A stretch of DNA of 64,000 nucleotides, from assembly GCA_036821825.1 (NCBI GenBank), contig DAISIV010000005.1, positions 53,247-117,246 of the forward strand, in the 5' to 3' direction. Source of the stretch: CAITZA01 sp937915285 (GTDB lineage Bacteria; Desulfobacterota; Desulfomonilia; Desulfomonilales; Desulfomonilaceae). Of this stretch, positions 17,951-26,470 are shown one piece after another (position 1 is the first letter of the stretch; every line of letters begins with the position of its first letter). The position numbers were made by a program, and so were the translations under genes. The notes under the pieces are model-generated. The model did no database searches and had not been told where the DNA came from. It saw only the letters and a program-made list of their open reading frames with translations.

Positions 17951-18736
17951 TTGATTAAGATTCTTGTATGCGTAAAATCTTCGGCCCCTGCCGATGCTCC
18001 GTTGGTCATCAATGATTCGGGGGCATGGATTGAGAGGGGTTTTTCGCATACTGAAGCCGTTCCGGGCCGCTACGATGAACTGGCGCTGGAACAGGCGCTG
18101 AGACTCAAGGACCAGATATCTGGAGTCATGGTGGACGCCATAACCTGCGGGCCAACTCGGGAAATCAGGGTCTTGCGAAGGGCTCTGGGGATGGGTTGTG
18201 ACAATGCAATCCACATTCTAACGGGCGAAGAGGGTTTCGTCCCGGCTATCACCACTGCTTACAGGCTCTCTTCAGCAATACGCTCACGTTCTTACGACCT
18301 TATACTGACCGGTCTGATGTCCGAGGATATGAACCAGGGCATTGTGGGTCAGATGACTGCCGAATTCCTTGGCATGCCTTGTCTCACATCCTGTGTCAGC
18401 ATCAGCGTGGACGCTGAGCGTCGCCTCGTGATGGTTGAGCGTGACATAGAGGGCGCCAGACGTCAAAAACTGGAGATGAACATGTCCGCGCTTGCCACTG
18501 TCCAGGCATGCGTTACTCCCCCGAGATACCCATCGCTGTCTAAAATATTGCGGGCAGTCAGCATGGAAATTGAAACTATCGAGGCTGACCCAGTCACTGT
18601 CCATGATCGTGGGGAGATTCTCACAAGGCTCACATACCCTACCCGTAGGCGTTCGGTCCGTTTTCTGGAGGGACCGTCCCGTCAGAAGGCCAGTGAGCTT
18701 GTGAGCATACTGAGAAGCAGAGCGATTCTGGGTTAG
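17951..18736 (+). CDS. etfB: Electron transfer flavoprotein beta subunit
   Basis: Carries electrons from acyl-CoA dehydrogenases together with EtfA. The N-terminus IKILVCVKSS is the EtfB opening; further landmarks are DELALEQALRLKD, CGP, the nucleotide-site region GLMSEDMNQGIVGQMTAEFLGMP, the VERDIEGARRQKLEM segment near the ACAD recognition loop, and PRYPSLSKI. The start is placed at TTG 17951 because GGAGG occupies 17941-17945; ATG 17948 is too close to it, and ATG 17939 would lie before it. It is divergent from the ACAD/kinase operon and followed by etfA after nine bases, so this ETF is probably dedicated to that pathway. Confidence 0.88.
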   Translation: MIKILVCVKSSAPADAPLVINDSGAWIERGFSHTEAVPGRYDELALEQALRLKDQISGVMVDAITCGPTREIRVLRRALGMGCDNAIHILTGEEGFVPAITTAYRLSSAIRSRSYDLILTGLMSEDMNQGIVGQMTAEFLGMPCLTSCVSISVDAERRLVMVERDIEGARRQKLEMNMSALATVQACVTPPRYPSLSKILRAVSMEIETIEADPVTVHDRGEILTRLTYPTRRRSVRFLEGPSRQKASELVSILRSRAILG

Positions 18737-18745
18737 ACAAAACAG

Positions 18746-19720
18746 ATGAATAATAAAGTCGCTGTCATAGTTGAGCATGAAAATTCACGAGTCAGTCCGG
18801 CCACCCTGGAGGCTGCGGCATTTGCCCAAGAGTTGGCCTTGATCACGGGATCAATCATTTCATGTGTAATTGTCGGCGGGGACGCTCTCGAAATATCGCA
18901 CCAACTTGCGCATGAGCTGGGAATCACATGTGAGGCCGTAGTCGTTCCGGGTCTATCGCATTACGATGGAGAGGCGTATCGCTGGGCCTTGGTGACTTGC
19001 TTCGGGGAACTTTGCCCGGATTGGGTTTGTGTGGCTGGAACCACCCAAGGACTGGACCTGGCTCCGGGCCTGGCTGTCAGGATCAACGCCGGATGCCTGG
19101 CAAATGTAGAAAAGATGGGAGAAAAAGACCATCGCCCTGTCTTTTCAAGGTCACTCTTTAATGGAAAGGTTTACGGCGACTTCATTATCGAACCTCCGGC
19201 TGTCCTTATCACGCAACCCGGCAGTTTCAGGTATTCGCAAAAATCGCATGACCAAAAAGGACATGTGCAAACGATCCATTTGCTTGATCCTCCAGGTAAT
19301 ACACGACTGATTTCCGAGAGCAGAATTAATGACGGTGATTCTGGTCTATCACAGGCGTCTGTGATCATTTCGGCGGGTAGGGGTATTAAATCCAGGGAGA
19401 ATTTGGCATTGCTCAAGCAAGCGGCCGGTATGTTTTCCAGATCATCCGTCGCCGGATCAAGACCGTTATGTGACGATGGCTGGCTTCCCTACAACCTGCA
19501 GGTCGGTCAAACAGGGGCTGAAGTTTCGCCTGAACTCTATGTTGCATGCGGAATTTCCGGCGCTCAGCAACACCTCGCAGGAATGCGCGGTTCCAAATTC
19601 GTGGTATCCATAAACACCGACCCGAATGCTCCCATATTCAATGAATCTGATATAGGCATTGTAGATGACTTTGAAACCTTCCTGAATGACTTCATCGAGG
19701 CAGCCCAAGACCGGTCCTAA
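18746..19720 (+). CDS. etfA: Electron transfer flavoprotein alpha subunit
   Basis: FAD-binding ETF subunit. An N-terminal EtfA/EtfB-type domain (NNKVAVIVEHENSRVSPATLE) is followed by the C-terminal FAD domain with SAGRGIKSRENL, the SRPLCDDGWLPYNLQVGQTG loop, ELYVACGISGAQQHLAGM, and SINTDPNAPIFNESDIGIVDD. Length of 324 residues is normal. It forms a heterodimer with the preceding EtfB. Electrons would go to an ETF:quinone oxidoreductase or a confurcating complex, which is not in the window. Confidence 0.92.
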   Translation: MNNKVAVIVEHENSRVSPATLEAAAFAQELALITGSIISCVIVGGDALEISHQLAHELGITCEAVVVPGLSHYDGEAYRWALVTCFGELCPDWVCVAGTTQGLDLAPGLAVRINAGCLANVEKMGEKDHRPVFSRSLFNGKVYGDFIIEPPAVLITQPGSFRYSQKSHDQKGHVQTIHLLDPPGNTRLISESRINDGDSGLSQASVIISAGRGIKSRENLALLKQAAGMFSRSSVAGSRPLCDDGWLPYNLQVGQTGAEVSPELYVACGISGAQQHLAGMRGSKFVVSINTDPNAPIFNESDIGIVDDFETFLNDFIEAAQDRS

Positions 19721-19990
19721 GTTGTTACAACTCCCTGGAAAGACAGGCGGATACCTGTAAGTGGACTGTCGATTGATTTACACTTTCGCTCCAAAAAAAC
19801 TGCTTTGCGAACCCATCCGCCATGGTATAGACTCGTCCGCAAGAATGTCCGCAACTTGCTCTGGAGAGCGCCATTTTAAGAGGTTTGGCTCCCGTGTTAT
19901 TCCAGATTGGCTGTCACTCTCCAGATACTGACGTAAAACCGTGAGGCTCTCCTGAAAACCGAAATAACAGAAAATGCCCTGATTCTGGTA

Positions 19991-22714
19991 GTGGATGATG
20001 ATCCAAACCTTGGCGTGGGTATTTGCAGAATCCTCAATTCTGCCGGCATGGAAACGATTTACGCTTCAACCGGCTCCGATGGTTTGATGCTTGCGCAACA
20101 GCATAAACCAGACCTGGTTCTTTGCGATGTGAACCTGCCTGACATGGATGGTTACGAAGTCTGCAAGGCCATCAAATCGGATTCAGATATCTCCGACACT
20201 TATGTAGCGCTCATATCAAGCATGAATACCGATTCGGATCTTCAGTCCATGGGGCTCGAGATAGGGGCTGACGGATACATATGCAGACCCATCCCGAACC
20301 GGGAACTCCTTGCGCGTGTAACATCCCTTCTGAGGCTTAAGAACATAGAGAAAGACCTCCAGAGAAGTCAGCAGAGGTACCGTCTCCTGGCCGACTATAA
20401 CCATGACTGGGAATTCTGGATAGCGCCTGACGGAAGCTTCGAATATGTGTCACCCTCATGTGAACGGATAACCGGCTATAAAGCCAAAGATTTCATTGAG
20501 AATCCGGCCCTTTTGCGTGAGATGATTCATCCGGAGGATGCGTCTGCGATCCGGGAGCATTTCGCATGCGTGGACTCAGGAGGACCTTGTTCGGTAGATT
20601 TTAGGATTTTTACCTCTGATGGTGAGGATAAATGGATCTCGCACGAATGCCAGGCCGTCTTCGATGAGAAGGGTGGATGGCTGGGGCGTCGTGGAAACAA
20701 CCGGGACATTACTGAACGCAAACAGGTAGAACTCAAGTTACGAACTCATGAGGAACGACTTGAGGAGATCGTTGACCAGGTCACCCGCGAACTCAGATCA
20801 ACCGCATCGCGCCTTCAGGACCTGATCGACACCTCAAGCGATTGGATGTGGGAACTAAATGATCGTTTCGAGTTTACCTATGTGAGCCCCAGGGTCACGG
20901 AAGTTCTGGGCTTTACCGACTCAGAAATTATAGGAAAGACTTTAGGCCACTTCATGCGACCGGCTGAGGCTGAACGGGTAGAAAATATCATGCGTCAGCA
21001 CGCAAGCCAAAGGATTCCATTTTCATTCCTGGAAAACGTATGCCTCCACAAGGAGGGGCCAGAAGTATTTCTTGAAACCAGCGCTGTTCCCTTGATAGAC
21101 GAAAACAAGGCGTTCCTTGGATACAGGGGCACTGCCAGGGATATCACACGGCGCAAGAAAACTGAGGCAGCCCTTCGTGATAGTGAACAAACGTTAAAGA
21201 CAATCATGTCTACATCCCCTGTTGCCATAGCTCTGGTTAACGAGAGAAAACTGGTATGGATTAATGATCACGGTTCCAGAATGTTCGGTTACGAAAGCGT
21301 CGAAGAAATTGTCGGACAGGATTCTGCGATGGTCTTCGACTCGGACGTTGAATACCAAAGGGTTGGCAAGGAACTTTATGTAGGACTCGATCATGACAGG
21401 ATTGCTCAGACAACGGCCAAATTTTCCAGGAAAGACGGATCATTGCTGTATGGCAAAATCAGGGCAAAACTTCTTGATCCATCATCGTCAGAAAGATTGG
21501 TTCTAATTGTCATTTCAGACGTCACTGATGAATTACTCGCTGAACAGGAAAGGGCCGCTATCCAGGCCAGATACCTGCAGGCCCAGAAGATGGAGGCCAT
21601 AGGGGTCCTGGCCAGTGGGATTTATCACGACTTCAACAACCTCCTTCAAATAATTCTTGGCAACGTAGACTTGATCCAGAATGATCAGGACCTCAAACCG
21701 CCGTGCCGGGCTAACGCGGACGCCATTTCTTCTGCCGCGGAAAGGGGGGCTGAACTCGTTAAAAGTTTGATGGCGTTCTCGAGGAAAAGCAGCGCAAATT
21801 TTCAGCCAATAAACCTCAATGACCAGGTTCGTCACATAACAAAAATGCTCTCCCGAACAATTTCCAAGATGATCGTGATAACGACTGAACTAGGGCCTGA
21901 CCTCCAAACTGTCGAAGCCGATCCCACCCAGATGGGCCAGGTTCTCATGAACCTCGCAGTGAACGCCTGCGACGCCATGGGAGATTCAGGAAGGATTTCG
22001 ATAAAGACAAGCAATGTGTTTCTGGACGAAAAATTTTGTCGCTCGCATGTCCTTGCCAAGCCTGGCAACCATGTCATGCTAACCTTTTCCGACACAGGCT
22101 GCGGGATGGACTCCGGAACTTTGGAACACGTCTTCGAGCCATTTTTCACAACCAAGGAATCGGGAAAGGGAACGGGTTTGGGACTGGCGACAGTTTACGG
22201 GATCATCAAGCAGACCAAGGGTTTCATTGATTGCGAAAGTGAGCCCGGAAAAGGAACAACTTTCAGGATTTATCTTCCTGCTGCGCAGCAGCAAATCAAG
22301 GCCAGTCCCAAAACCTCTGTAGAAGAGGCGCCTCTTGGAGGGAACGAGACCATTTTGTTTGTGGAAGACGATGATTCTGTCAGAGGCATGGTTGCCGACA
22401 TGATGGGTCAGGCCGGATACAATGTCCTGGAAGCGAGCAATGGCAGGACTGGCTTAGACGTTTACAGGAAAGAGGCGGACAGGATTGATCTTGTGTTACT
22501 GGACATAATGATGCCCGAAATGGGAGGAGTGGAGTGCCTGGACGAGATCCTGAGGATCAGGCCTGAAGCCCGGGTCATCATGGCCACAGGGATAGCCCCT
22601 AATGACGACCGCACGAGACAGGCCCTGGAAACAGGCGCCCGTGCTGTCTACCACAAGCCGCTCAAGTTAAAAAGTCTCTTGAAGGCGGTCAGGGACGCTC
22701 TTGACAAAGTATAG
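19991..22714 (+). CDS. Hybrid sensor kinase: REC-PAS-PAS-PAS-HisKA-HATPase-REC
   Basis: Cytoplasmic hybrid kinase. Receiver 1 has Asp46 in LCDVNLPDMDG but Arg-Pro (CRPIP) where Lys-Pro is usual. Three PAS domains follow (about 130-245, 265-385, 390-510), then HisKA with His546 in GIYHDFNNLL, HATPase with NLAVNACDAM and GTGLGLATVYGI, and receiver 2 with Asp838 in LLDIMMPEMGG and KPLK. The GTG at 19991 is the first ordinary start codon, but the same frame is open back to 19937 and encodes ALILV directly before VDDDP, the first receiver strand. The real start is therefore probably a rare codon upstream, for example CTG 19952 with GTGAGG at 19941-19946. Confidence 0.88.
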   Translation: MDDDPNLGVGICRILNSAGMETIYASTGSDGLMLAQQHKPDLVLCDVNLPDMDGYEVCKAIKSDSDISDTYVALISSMNTDSDLQSMGLEIGADGYICRPIPNRELLARVTSLLRLKNIEKDLQRSQQRYRLLADYNHDWEFWIAPDGSFEYVSPSCERITGYKAKDFIENPALLREMIHPEDASAIREHFACVDSGGPCSVDFRIFTSDGEDKWISHECQAVFDEKGGWLGRRGNNRDITERKQVELKLRTHEERLEEIVDQVTRELRSTASRLQDLIDTSSDWMWELNDRFEFTYVSPRVTEVLGFTDSEIIGKTLGHFMRPAEAERVENIMRQHASQRIPFSFLENVCLHKEGPEVFLETSAVPLIDENKAFLGYRGTARDITRRKKTEAALRDSEQTLKTIMSTSPVAIALVNERKLVWINDHGSRMFGYESVEEIVGQDSAMVFDSDVEYQRVGKELYVGLDHDRIAQTTAKFSRKDGSLLYGKIRAKLLDPSSSERLVLIVISDVTDELLAEQERAAIQARYLQAQKMEAIGVLASGIYHDFNNLLQIILGNVDLIQNDQDLKPPCRANADAISSAAERGAELVKSLMAFSRKSSANFQPINLNDQVRHITKMLSRTISKMIVITTELGPDLQTVEADPTQMGQVLMNLAVNACDAMGDSGRISIKTSNVFLDEKFCRSHVLAKPGNHVMLTFSDTGCGMDSGTLEHVFEPFFTTKESGKGTGLGLATVYGIIKQTKGFIDCESEPGKGTTFRIYLPAAQQQIKASPKTSVEEAPLGGNETILFVEDDDSVRGMVADMMGQAGYNVLEASNGRTGLDVYRKEADRIDLVLLDIMMPEMGGVECLDEILRIRPEARVIMATGIAPNDDRTRQALETGARAVYHKPLKLKSLLKAVRDALDKV

Positions 22715-22825
22715 AATTTGAGGCTCGGTGAGCCCGCACGTTGAGTCTGGGCCTTGCGACATCAATGTCAAAAGCCTGTGCGAAAAAGCGGTATCACATC
22801 AGAGGTAGTCTTTTTGAACCGGCCG

Positions 22826-23605
22826 CTAATGCTTTATCAATTGCTTCACATCCATCCAAAACATGCCGACGTATTCGTGAATTGCAAGGCTCGAATCCAG
22901 TAAATTCCCGGGATTCGGGATATACCCGCTGAAATGGCGCGGCCCCTGAAGCGTTTTGAAATCGCAGGGACATGGTATTGGACTGACCCCATATTTTTTG
23001 AATATCTTCATCGAACGAGGCATGTGTATGGCTGACGTGACCAAACCAAAGGGCTCATTGCCGACCAGAGTCTTGAAAACCCTCACCTCGTCTTCAGAAT
23101 CAAACGCTGAGGTCATTATCAGGATGGAATCCCTGTGTAAACCCATCTCCTCAGGTAACCGGCGCATGGCGCTGGCGACACTTTGACGTCCGGGATAAGA
23201 GGCTCCCGAAAGAACAAGTTTTGCGCCATCGATTCCCCTGGCCAATCTAGTTCCCTCCATCACCCTCAAGATGGCCTGTCCCCATGAATCTGCCGGAGTA
23301 GAGCCTTCCTCCACTATAGAACCGCCCATCACTACAATGTACTTCACCCCTTTTCTGTGAAGTTCGGAAGGTTCCTGAAATCTCCCGGCTTGGGTCTCGA
23401 GCGACCTGGATAAATGGTAGGAAGTCAGTTCTACGGAAAATACTATCAGTGATGAGGCCGCAAGCGCCGTAAAGAGAACTGCCCAGTTGCGGCTTTTCCT
23501 GAAAATCAGGGTGATGAGCGCCAGCGCCATGAAAATGAGTGCCCAGGACATCGGATAAACACAAAAACTGAGAATTTTTTTGATCCAGAATGCAGTTTCT
23601 TCCAT
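22826..23605 (-). CDS. DUF218 membrane protein, YdcF/ElyC/SanA-like
   Basis: Two N-terminal transmembrane helices (about residues 12-32 and 38-58) anchor a DUF218 domain: YIVVMGGSI, RLARGIDGAKLVLSGAS, SAFDSEDEVRVFKTL and VTSAIHMPRSMKIFKKYG are its usual blocks. The family includes ElyC and SanA, linked to envelope and peptidoglycan-precursor integrity in enterics, but the chemical activity is not established. It stands alone, convergent with the hybrid kinase. Confidence 0.82.
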   Translation of the reverse strand: MEETAFWIKKILSFCVYPMSWALIFMALALITLIFRKSRNWAVLFTALAASSLIVFSVELTSYHLSRSLETQAGRFQEPSELHRKGVKYIVVMGGSIVEEGSTPADSWGQAILRVMEGTRLARGIDGAKLVLSGASYPGRQSVASAMRRLPEEMGLHRDSILIMTSAFDSEDEVRVFKTLVGNEPFGLVTSAIHMPRSMKIFKKYGVSPIPCPCDFKTLQGPRHFSGYIPNPGNLLDSSLAIHEYVGMFWMDVKQLIKH

Positions 23606-24175
23606 TTAGAGTCCCTCTGGTAAAGATTGCGGCGTGCGGGGAACCTTCATCTCATCTTATCATGGACCTGCTTTGGTTCCACATTATAACACCCACATGA
23701 TTTCGGCTCGGCGATCCCTTCAATTTGTGCGCTCAGGCACTGCCCTGTTTTTTTTGGATTAAATATGTTGACCAATCGCAAATTAATATCTAATTTTAAT
23801 CAAACATTTTTTCGAAACCACACAGGATAAAGCATCCTGTCTCCAGAAATTAATTTTGCAGCAGAGAGTTTTTTCAGCTAAAGTTTGGGTGATTTAGGAA
23901 TAAGACTCCTTCATCATGGTCGAAATCCGGCCAGGACTGGATCACTCCTGTCATTTTTTAGTCGCACTCAGCAGCCGAAAAGTTACTGACCATAAGCGCA
24001 TGAATGATTCCCTGTGTGAATCAGCGATATACAACGAGGTTAAAATCGTTAGGCATGAACGGTCAAACAAGATTCACAATTCCGCACATCACTGATTTGT
24101 TTGCCTGGATCAGGATATTACAGGGTGTAATTTCCTGAACATGATAATGAAAAAGGCTGGATTGGAGAGTATCAA
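23606..24175. promoter_or_regulatory. 570-base leader of second liv operon with repeated dyads
   Basis: No gene is seen. A promoter-like pair TTGACC (23768-23773) and TCTAAT (23789-23794), spacer 15, would give a leader of about 375 bases. Four dyads share AGGA/TCCT arms: 23823-23839 (CAGGA-N7-TCCTG, extended to 7 bp), 23896-23910 (AGGA-N7-TCCT), 23932-23950 (CAGGA-N9-TCCTG, followed by a T-run) and 24110-24138 (13-position stem with one mismatch, loop GGG). A CAGG-N6-CCTG hairpin at 23734-23747 is followed by eight T. The set looks like an operator array or attenuator-type leader. Confidence 0.45.
24110..24138 (+). promoter_or_regulatory. Long hairpin upstream of second livK
   Basis: Left arm 24110-24122 and right arm 24126-24138 pair at 12 of 13 positions around a GGG loop, ending 37 bases before the ATG. 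It can be read as a DNA operator dyad or as an mRNA stem-loop in the leader. Confidence 0.5.
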
Positions 24176-25330
24176 ATGAGAAATCGGCTTTGTTTTTTGT
24201 TGATGGCTGTAGTGGCTTTTGCCCTGATGGCAGGCGATTCGGTTTGTCTGGCTGCTGATAGTTCAGCGAAGGGGCTTTCCGGAGAAATACCGATAGCAGG
24301 GGTCTGGTCGTTAACCGGGGATGCAGCCGTATATGGCCCTTCGCAAAAGAACGCCTCCGAGTTGGCGGTGGATGAGATCAACAAGTCGGGGATGCTTGGT
24401 GAAGCCAAGCTGAAACTGATCACTGAAGACGACCGTTCTACCAAGGAAGGCGCCATCACCGCTTTTGACAAACTCATAAAGAAGGATAAGGTGATAGCCA
24501 TCCTTGGACCGACCTTGTCAAATTCTGCCAAGGCATCCAATCCTATAGCCCAGGACGCCAAAGTCATCGTGCTCGGGGTATCCAACACCGCAAGCGGAAT
24601 AGTTGAGATCGGGGATTTCATATTCAGGGACAGCCTTCCCGAAAGCGTCGTCCAGCCCAATACTGTGAAAATAACCAGGGACAAACTCGGTTACAATAAA
24701 GTTGCGGTAATGTATGGAGACGATGATGTCTTCACAAAGGGCGGCTACGACGTCTTCAAGAAAGTGCTTGATGACAGTGGTATTAAAATACTGACAATCG
24801 AGACATTCAAGAAAAAGGATACCGACTTTTCAGCCCAGCTAACCAAGATCAAGGGACTCAACCCCGATCAGATCATCGTATCTGCGCTGGCTGAAGAGGC
24901 TGCAGGTATCCTGACCCAGGCACGCCAGTTAGGGATTCCTGATTCAGTCCACATCATCGGCGGGAACGGCTTTAATTCACCCAAACTTGCCCAACTCGCC
25001 GGCCCCGCCGCTGAGGGCGCAATATCTGGAGCAGCCTGGTTTGTTGGGAACGACACCCCCGGTAACAAGAAGTTTGTGGAAGAATACAACAAGAAGACCG
25101 GATCAAATCCCGACCAGTTCGCGGCTCAGGCATATGCCGGAGTCTACATCATAGCAAATGCTATAAAGAATGCCGGATCATCGAACCCCCAAGCAGTGAG
25201 GGACGCCCTGGCAAAAACCAAGGATCTCGATACCGTGCTCGGGAAATTCTCCTTCAATGAGAAACGCGATCCTGTCCATTTTCCCGTCGTGCAAACCATA
25301 AAGAATGGGAAATTTGAACTGTTTAAGTAG
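24176..25330 (+). CDS. livK: Periplasmic substrate-binding protein of second Liv-type importer
   Basis: Leucine-binding-protein-type receptor. A signal peptide of 26 residues ends in CLA before the mature ADSSAKG. The mature part starts with IPIAGVWSLTGDAAVYGPSQKNA, the usual ligand pocket opening, and keeps the hinge region with IPIAQDAK-like and AQAYAGVYI blocks. Length of 384 residues is normal. It is only distantly similar to the first LivK, so the ligand is probably different. It heads the order livK-livH-livM-livG-livF-amidase. An amidase behind the importer points to an amide or acylated amino compound, by inference. Confidence 0.92.
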   Translation: MRNRLCFLLMAVVAFALMAGDSVCLAADSSAKGLSGEIPIAGVWSLTGDAAVYGPSQKNASELAVDEINKSGMLGEAKLKLITEDDRSTKEGAITAFDKLIKKDKVIAILGPTLSNSAKASNPIAQDAKVIVLGVSNTASGIVEIGDFIFRDSLPESVVQPNTVKITRDKLGYNKVAVMYGDDDVFTKGGYDVFKKVLDDSGIKILTIETFKKKDTDFSAQLTKIKGLNPDQIIVSALAEEAAGILTQARQLGIPDSVHIIGGNGFNSPKLAQLAGPAAEGAISGAAWFVGNDTPGNKKFVEEYNKKTGSNPDQFAAQAYAGVYIIANAIKNAGSSNPQAVRDALAKTKDLDTVLGKFSFNEKRDPVHFPVVQTIKNGKFELFK

Positions 25331-25392
25331 GAAACCCAGACAATTTCCTCTTTCGGAATCCTTGTAACCTTTTTTGCCGGTAGGCTTGATTG

Positions 25393-26448
25393 ATGACACA
25401 GCTTCCTCAGCAACTCATAAATGGCGTATGGCAGGGAGCGGCCCTTGCGCTCTTTGCCATGGGTTACACTCTCGTCTTTGGTGTTCTCAACGTGGTGAAC
25501 CTGGCCCATGGCGCAACATTCATGTGGGGAGCTTTTATCGCCTTTGTGTGTGTGACCAAACTCAACCTGTCTCTCTGGTATTCAATTCCTGTAGCGATGA
25601 TCGGGGCCGGTTTTATGGGCGTTTTGCTCGACCGACTCGCATTCAAGCCGCTGCGGTCCCTGACAGCGGGGTCACTTGTGATGTGGGCCGGTTTCCTTGT
25701 CCTGCTGACAGGCATGCTCGGAGATTGGAGTCCGGGTACCAGACGAGTCGTGATCCTGTCTGGATCAGTCGTTTTGCTGGCAGGCTTGATCCAGGATTTT
25801 AGAAGCGTCAGGCCATTGCGTCAGAGGGAAGTGCCTCACCTGGCCCCAATGATTTCGTCAATAGGCGCTACCTTCATACTTGTAAGCCTGGCCATGGGTG
25901 AATTTGGGGCTCAGGTATCACGTTTTCCGATGAATCTTTTCCCGATAAAACCGTACCAGTTGACGAGTAACGCCGTAATATCCCCAATTCAGGCGCTAGT
26001 CCTGGTTTTGTCGCTGACCTTGATGATCATTCTGCATTTACTGATCAAGCGGACCCAAATGGGTCGCGCTATACGGGGCATAGCTTGGAGCGAGAGGACA
26101 TCGAGGCTGCTGGGAATAAATGTCGACTTTGTGATTGCCCAGACCTTTTTTATTTCAGGAGCTTTGGCTGGGGCGGCAGGCGTTCTGCTCGGCCTCGCAT
26201 TCAACCGCCTGGAACCTACAATGGGTCACGAAGTGGAATTGGCGGGCTTGACAGTAATCATTGTAGGTGGAATGGGAAGTATTGGTGGAGCGGCTCTGGC
26301 AGCTTTCCTCGTGGGAATGATCCGTGTGCTCAGTGTCGCATATATCGACAGCAGTTTTAGGGACGCCTTCGTTTTCGGCCTGCTCATCCTTGTGTTACTG
26401 ATCCGTCCCAGTGGCATGTTCGGACGCAGCAAGGTATCCAGGGCCTGA
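25393..26448 (+). CDS. livH: Second Liv-type permease LivH with internal insertion
   Basis: Inner-membrane permease of the second importer, with NVVNLAHGATFMWGAFI near the N-terminus and GGMGSIGGAALAAFLVG near the C-terminus. At about 350 residues it is some 50-60 longer than usual; the extra part lies between the second helix group and the PMISSIGATFI block (residues about 95-150) and contains two additional hydrophobic stretches. ATG 25393 is chosen because GGTAGG at 25379-25384 precedes it by eight bases; TTG 25390 is directly upstream. Confidence 0.9.
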   Translation: MTQLPQQLINGVWQGAALALFAMGYTLVFGVLNVVNLAHGATFMWGAFIAFVCVTKLNLSLWYSIPVAMIGAGFMGVLLDRLAFKPLRSLTAGSLVMWAGFLVLLTGMLGDWSPGTRRVVILSGSVVLLAGLIQDFRSVRPLRQREVPHLAPMISSIGATFILVSLAMGEFGAQVSRFPMNLFPIKPYQLTSNAVISPIQALVLVLSLTLMIILHLLIKRTQMGRAIRGIAWSERTSRLLGINVDFVIAQTFFISGALAGAAGVLLGLAFNRLEPTMGHEVELAGLTVIIVGGMGSIGGAALAAFLVGMIRVLSVAYIDSSFRDAFVFGLLILVLLIRPSGMFGRSKVSRA

Positions 26449-26470
26449 CAGAAACATGTGAATCACTGAT

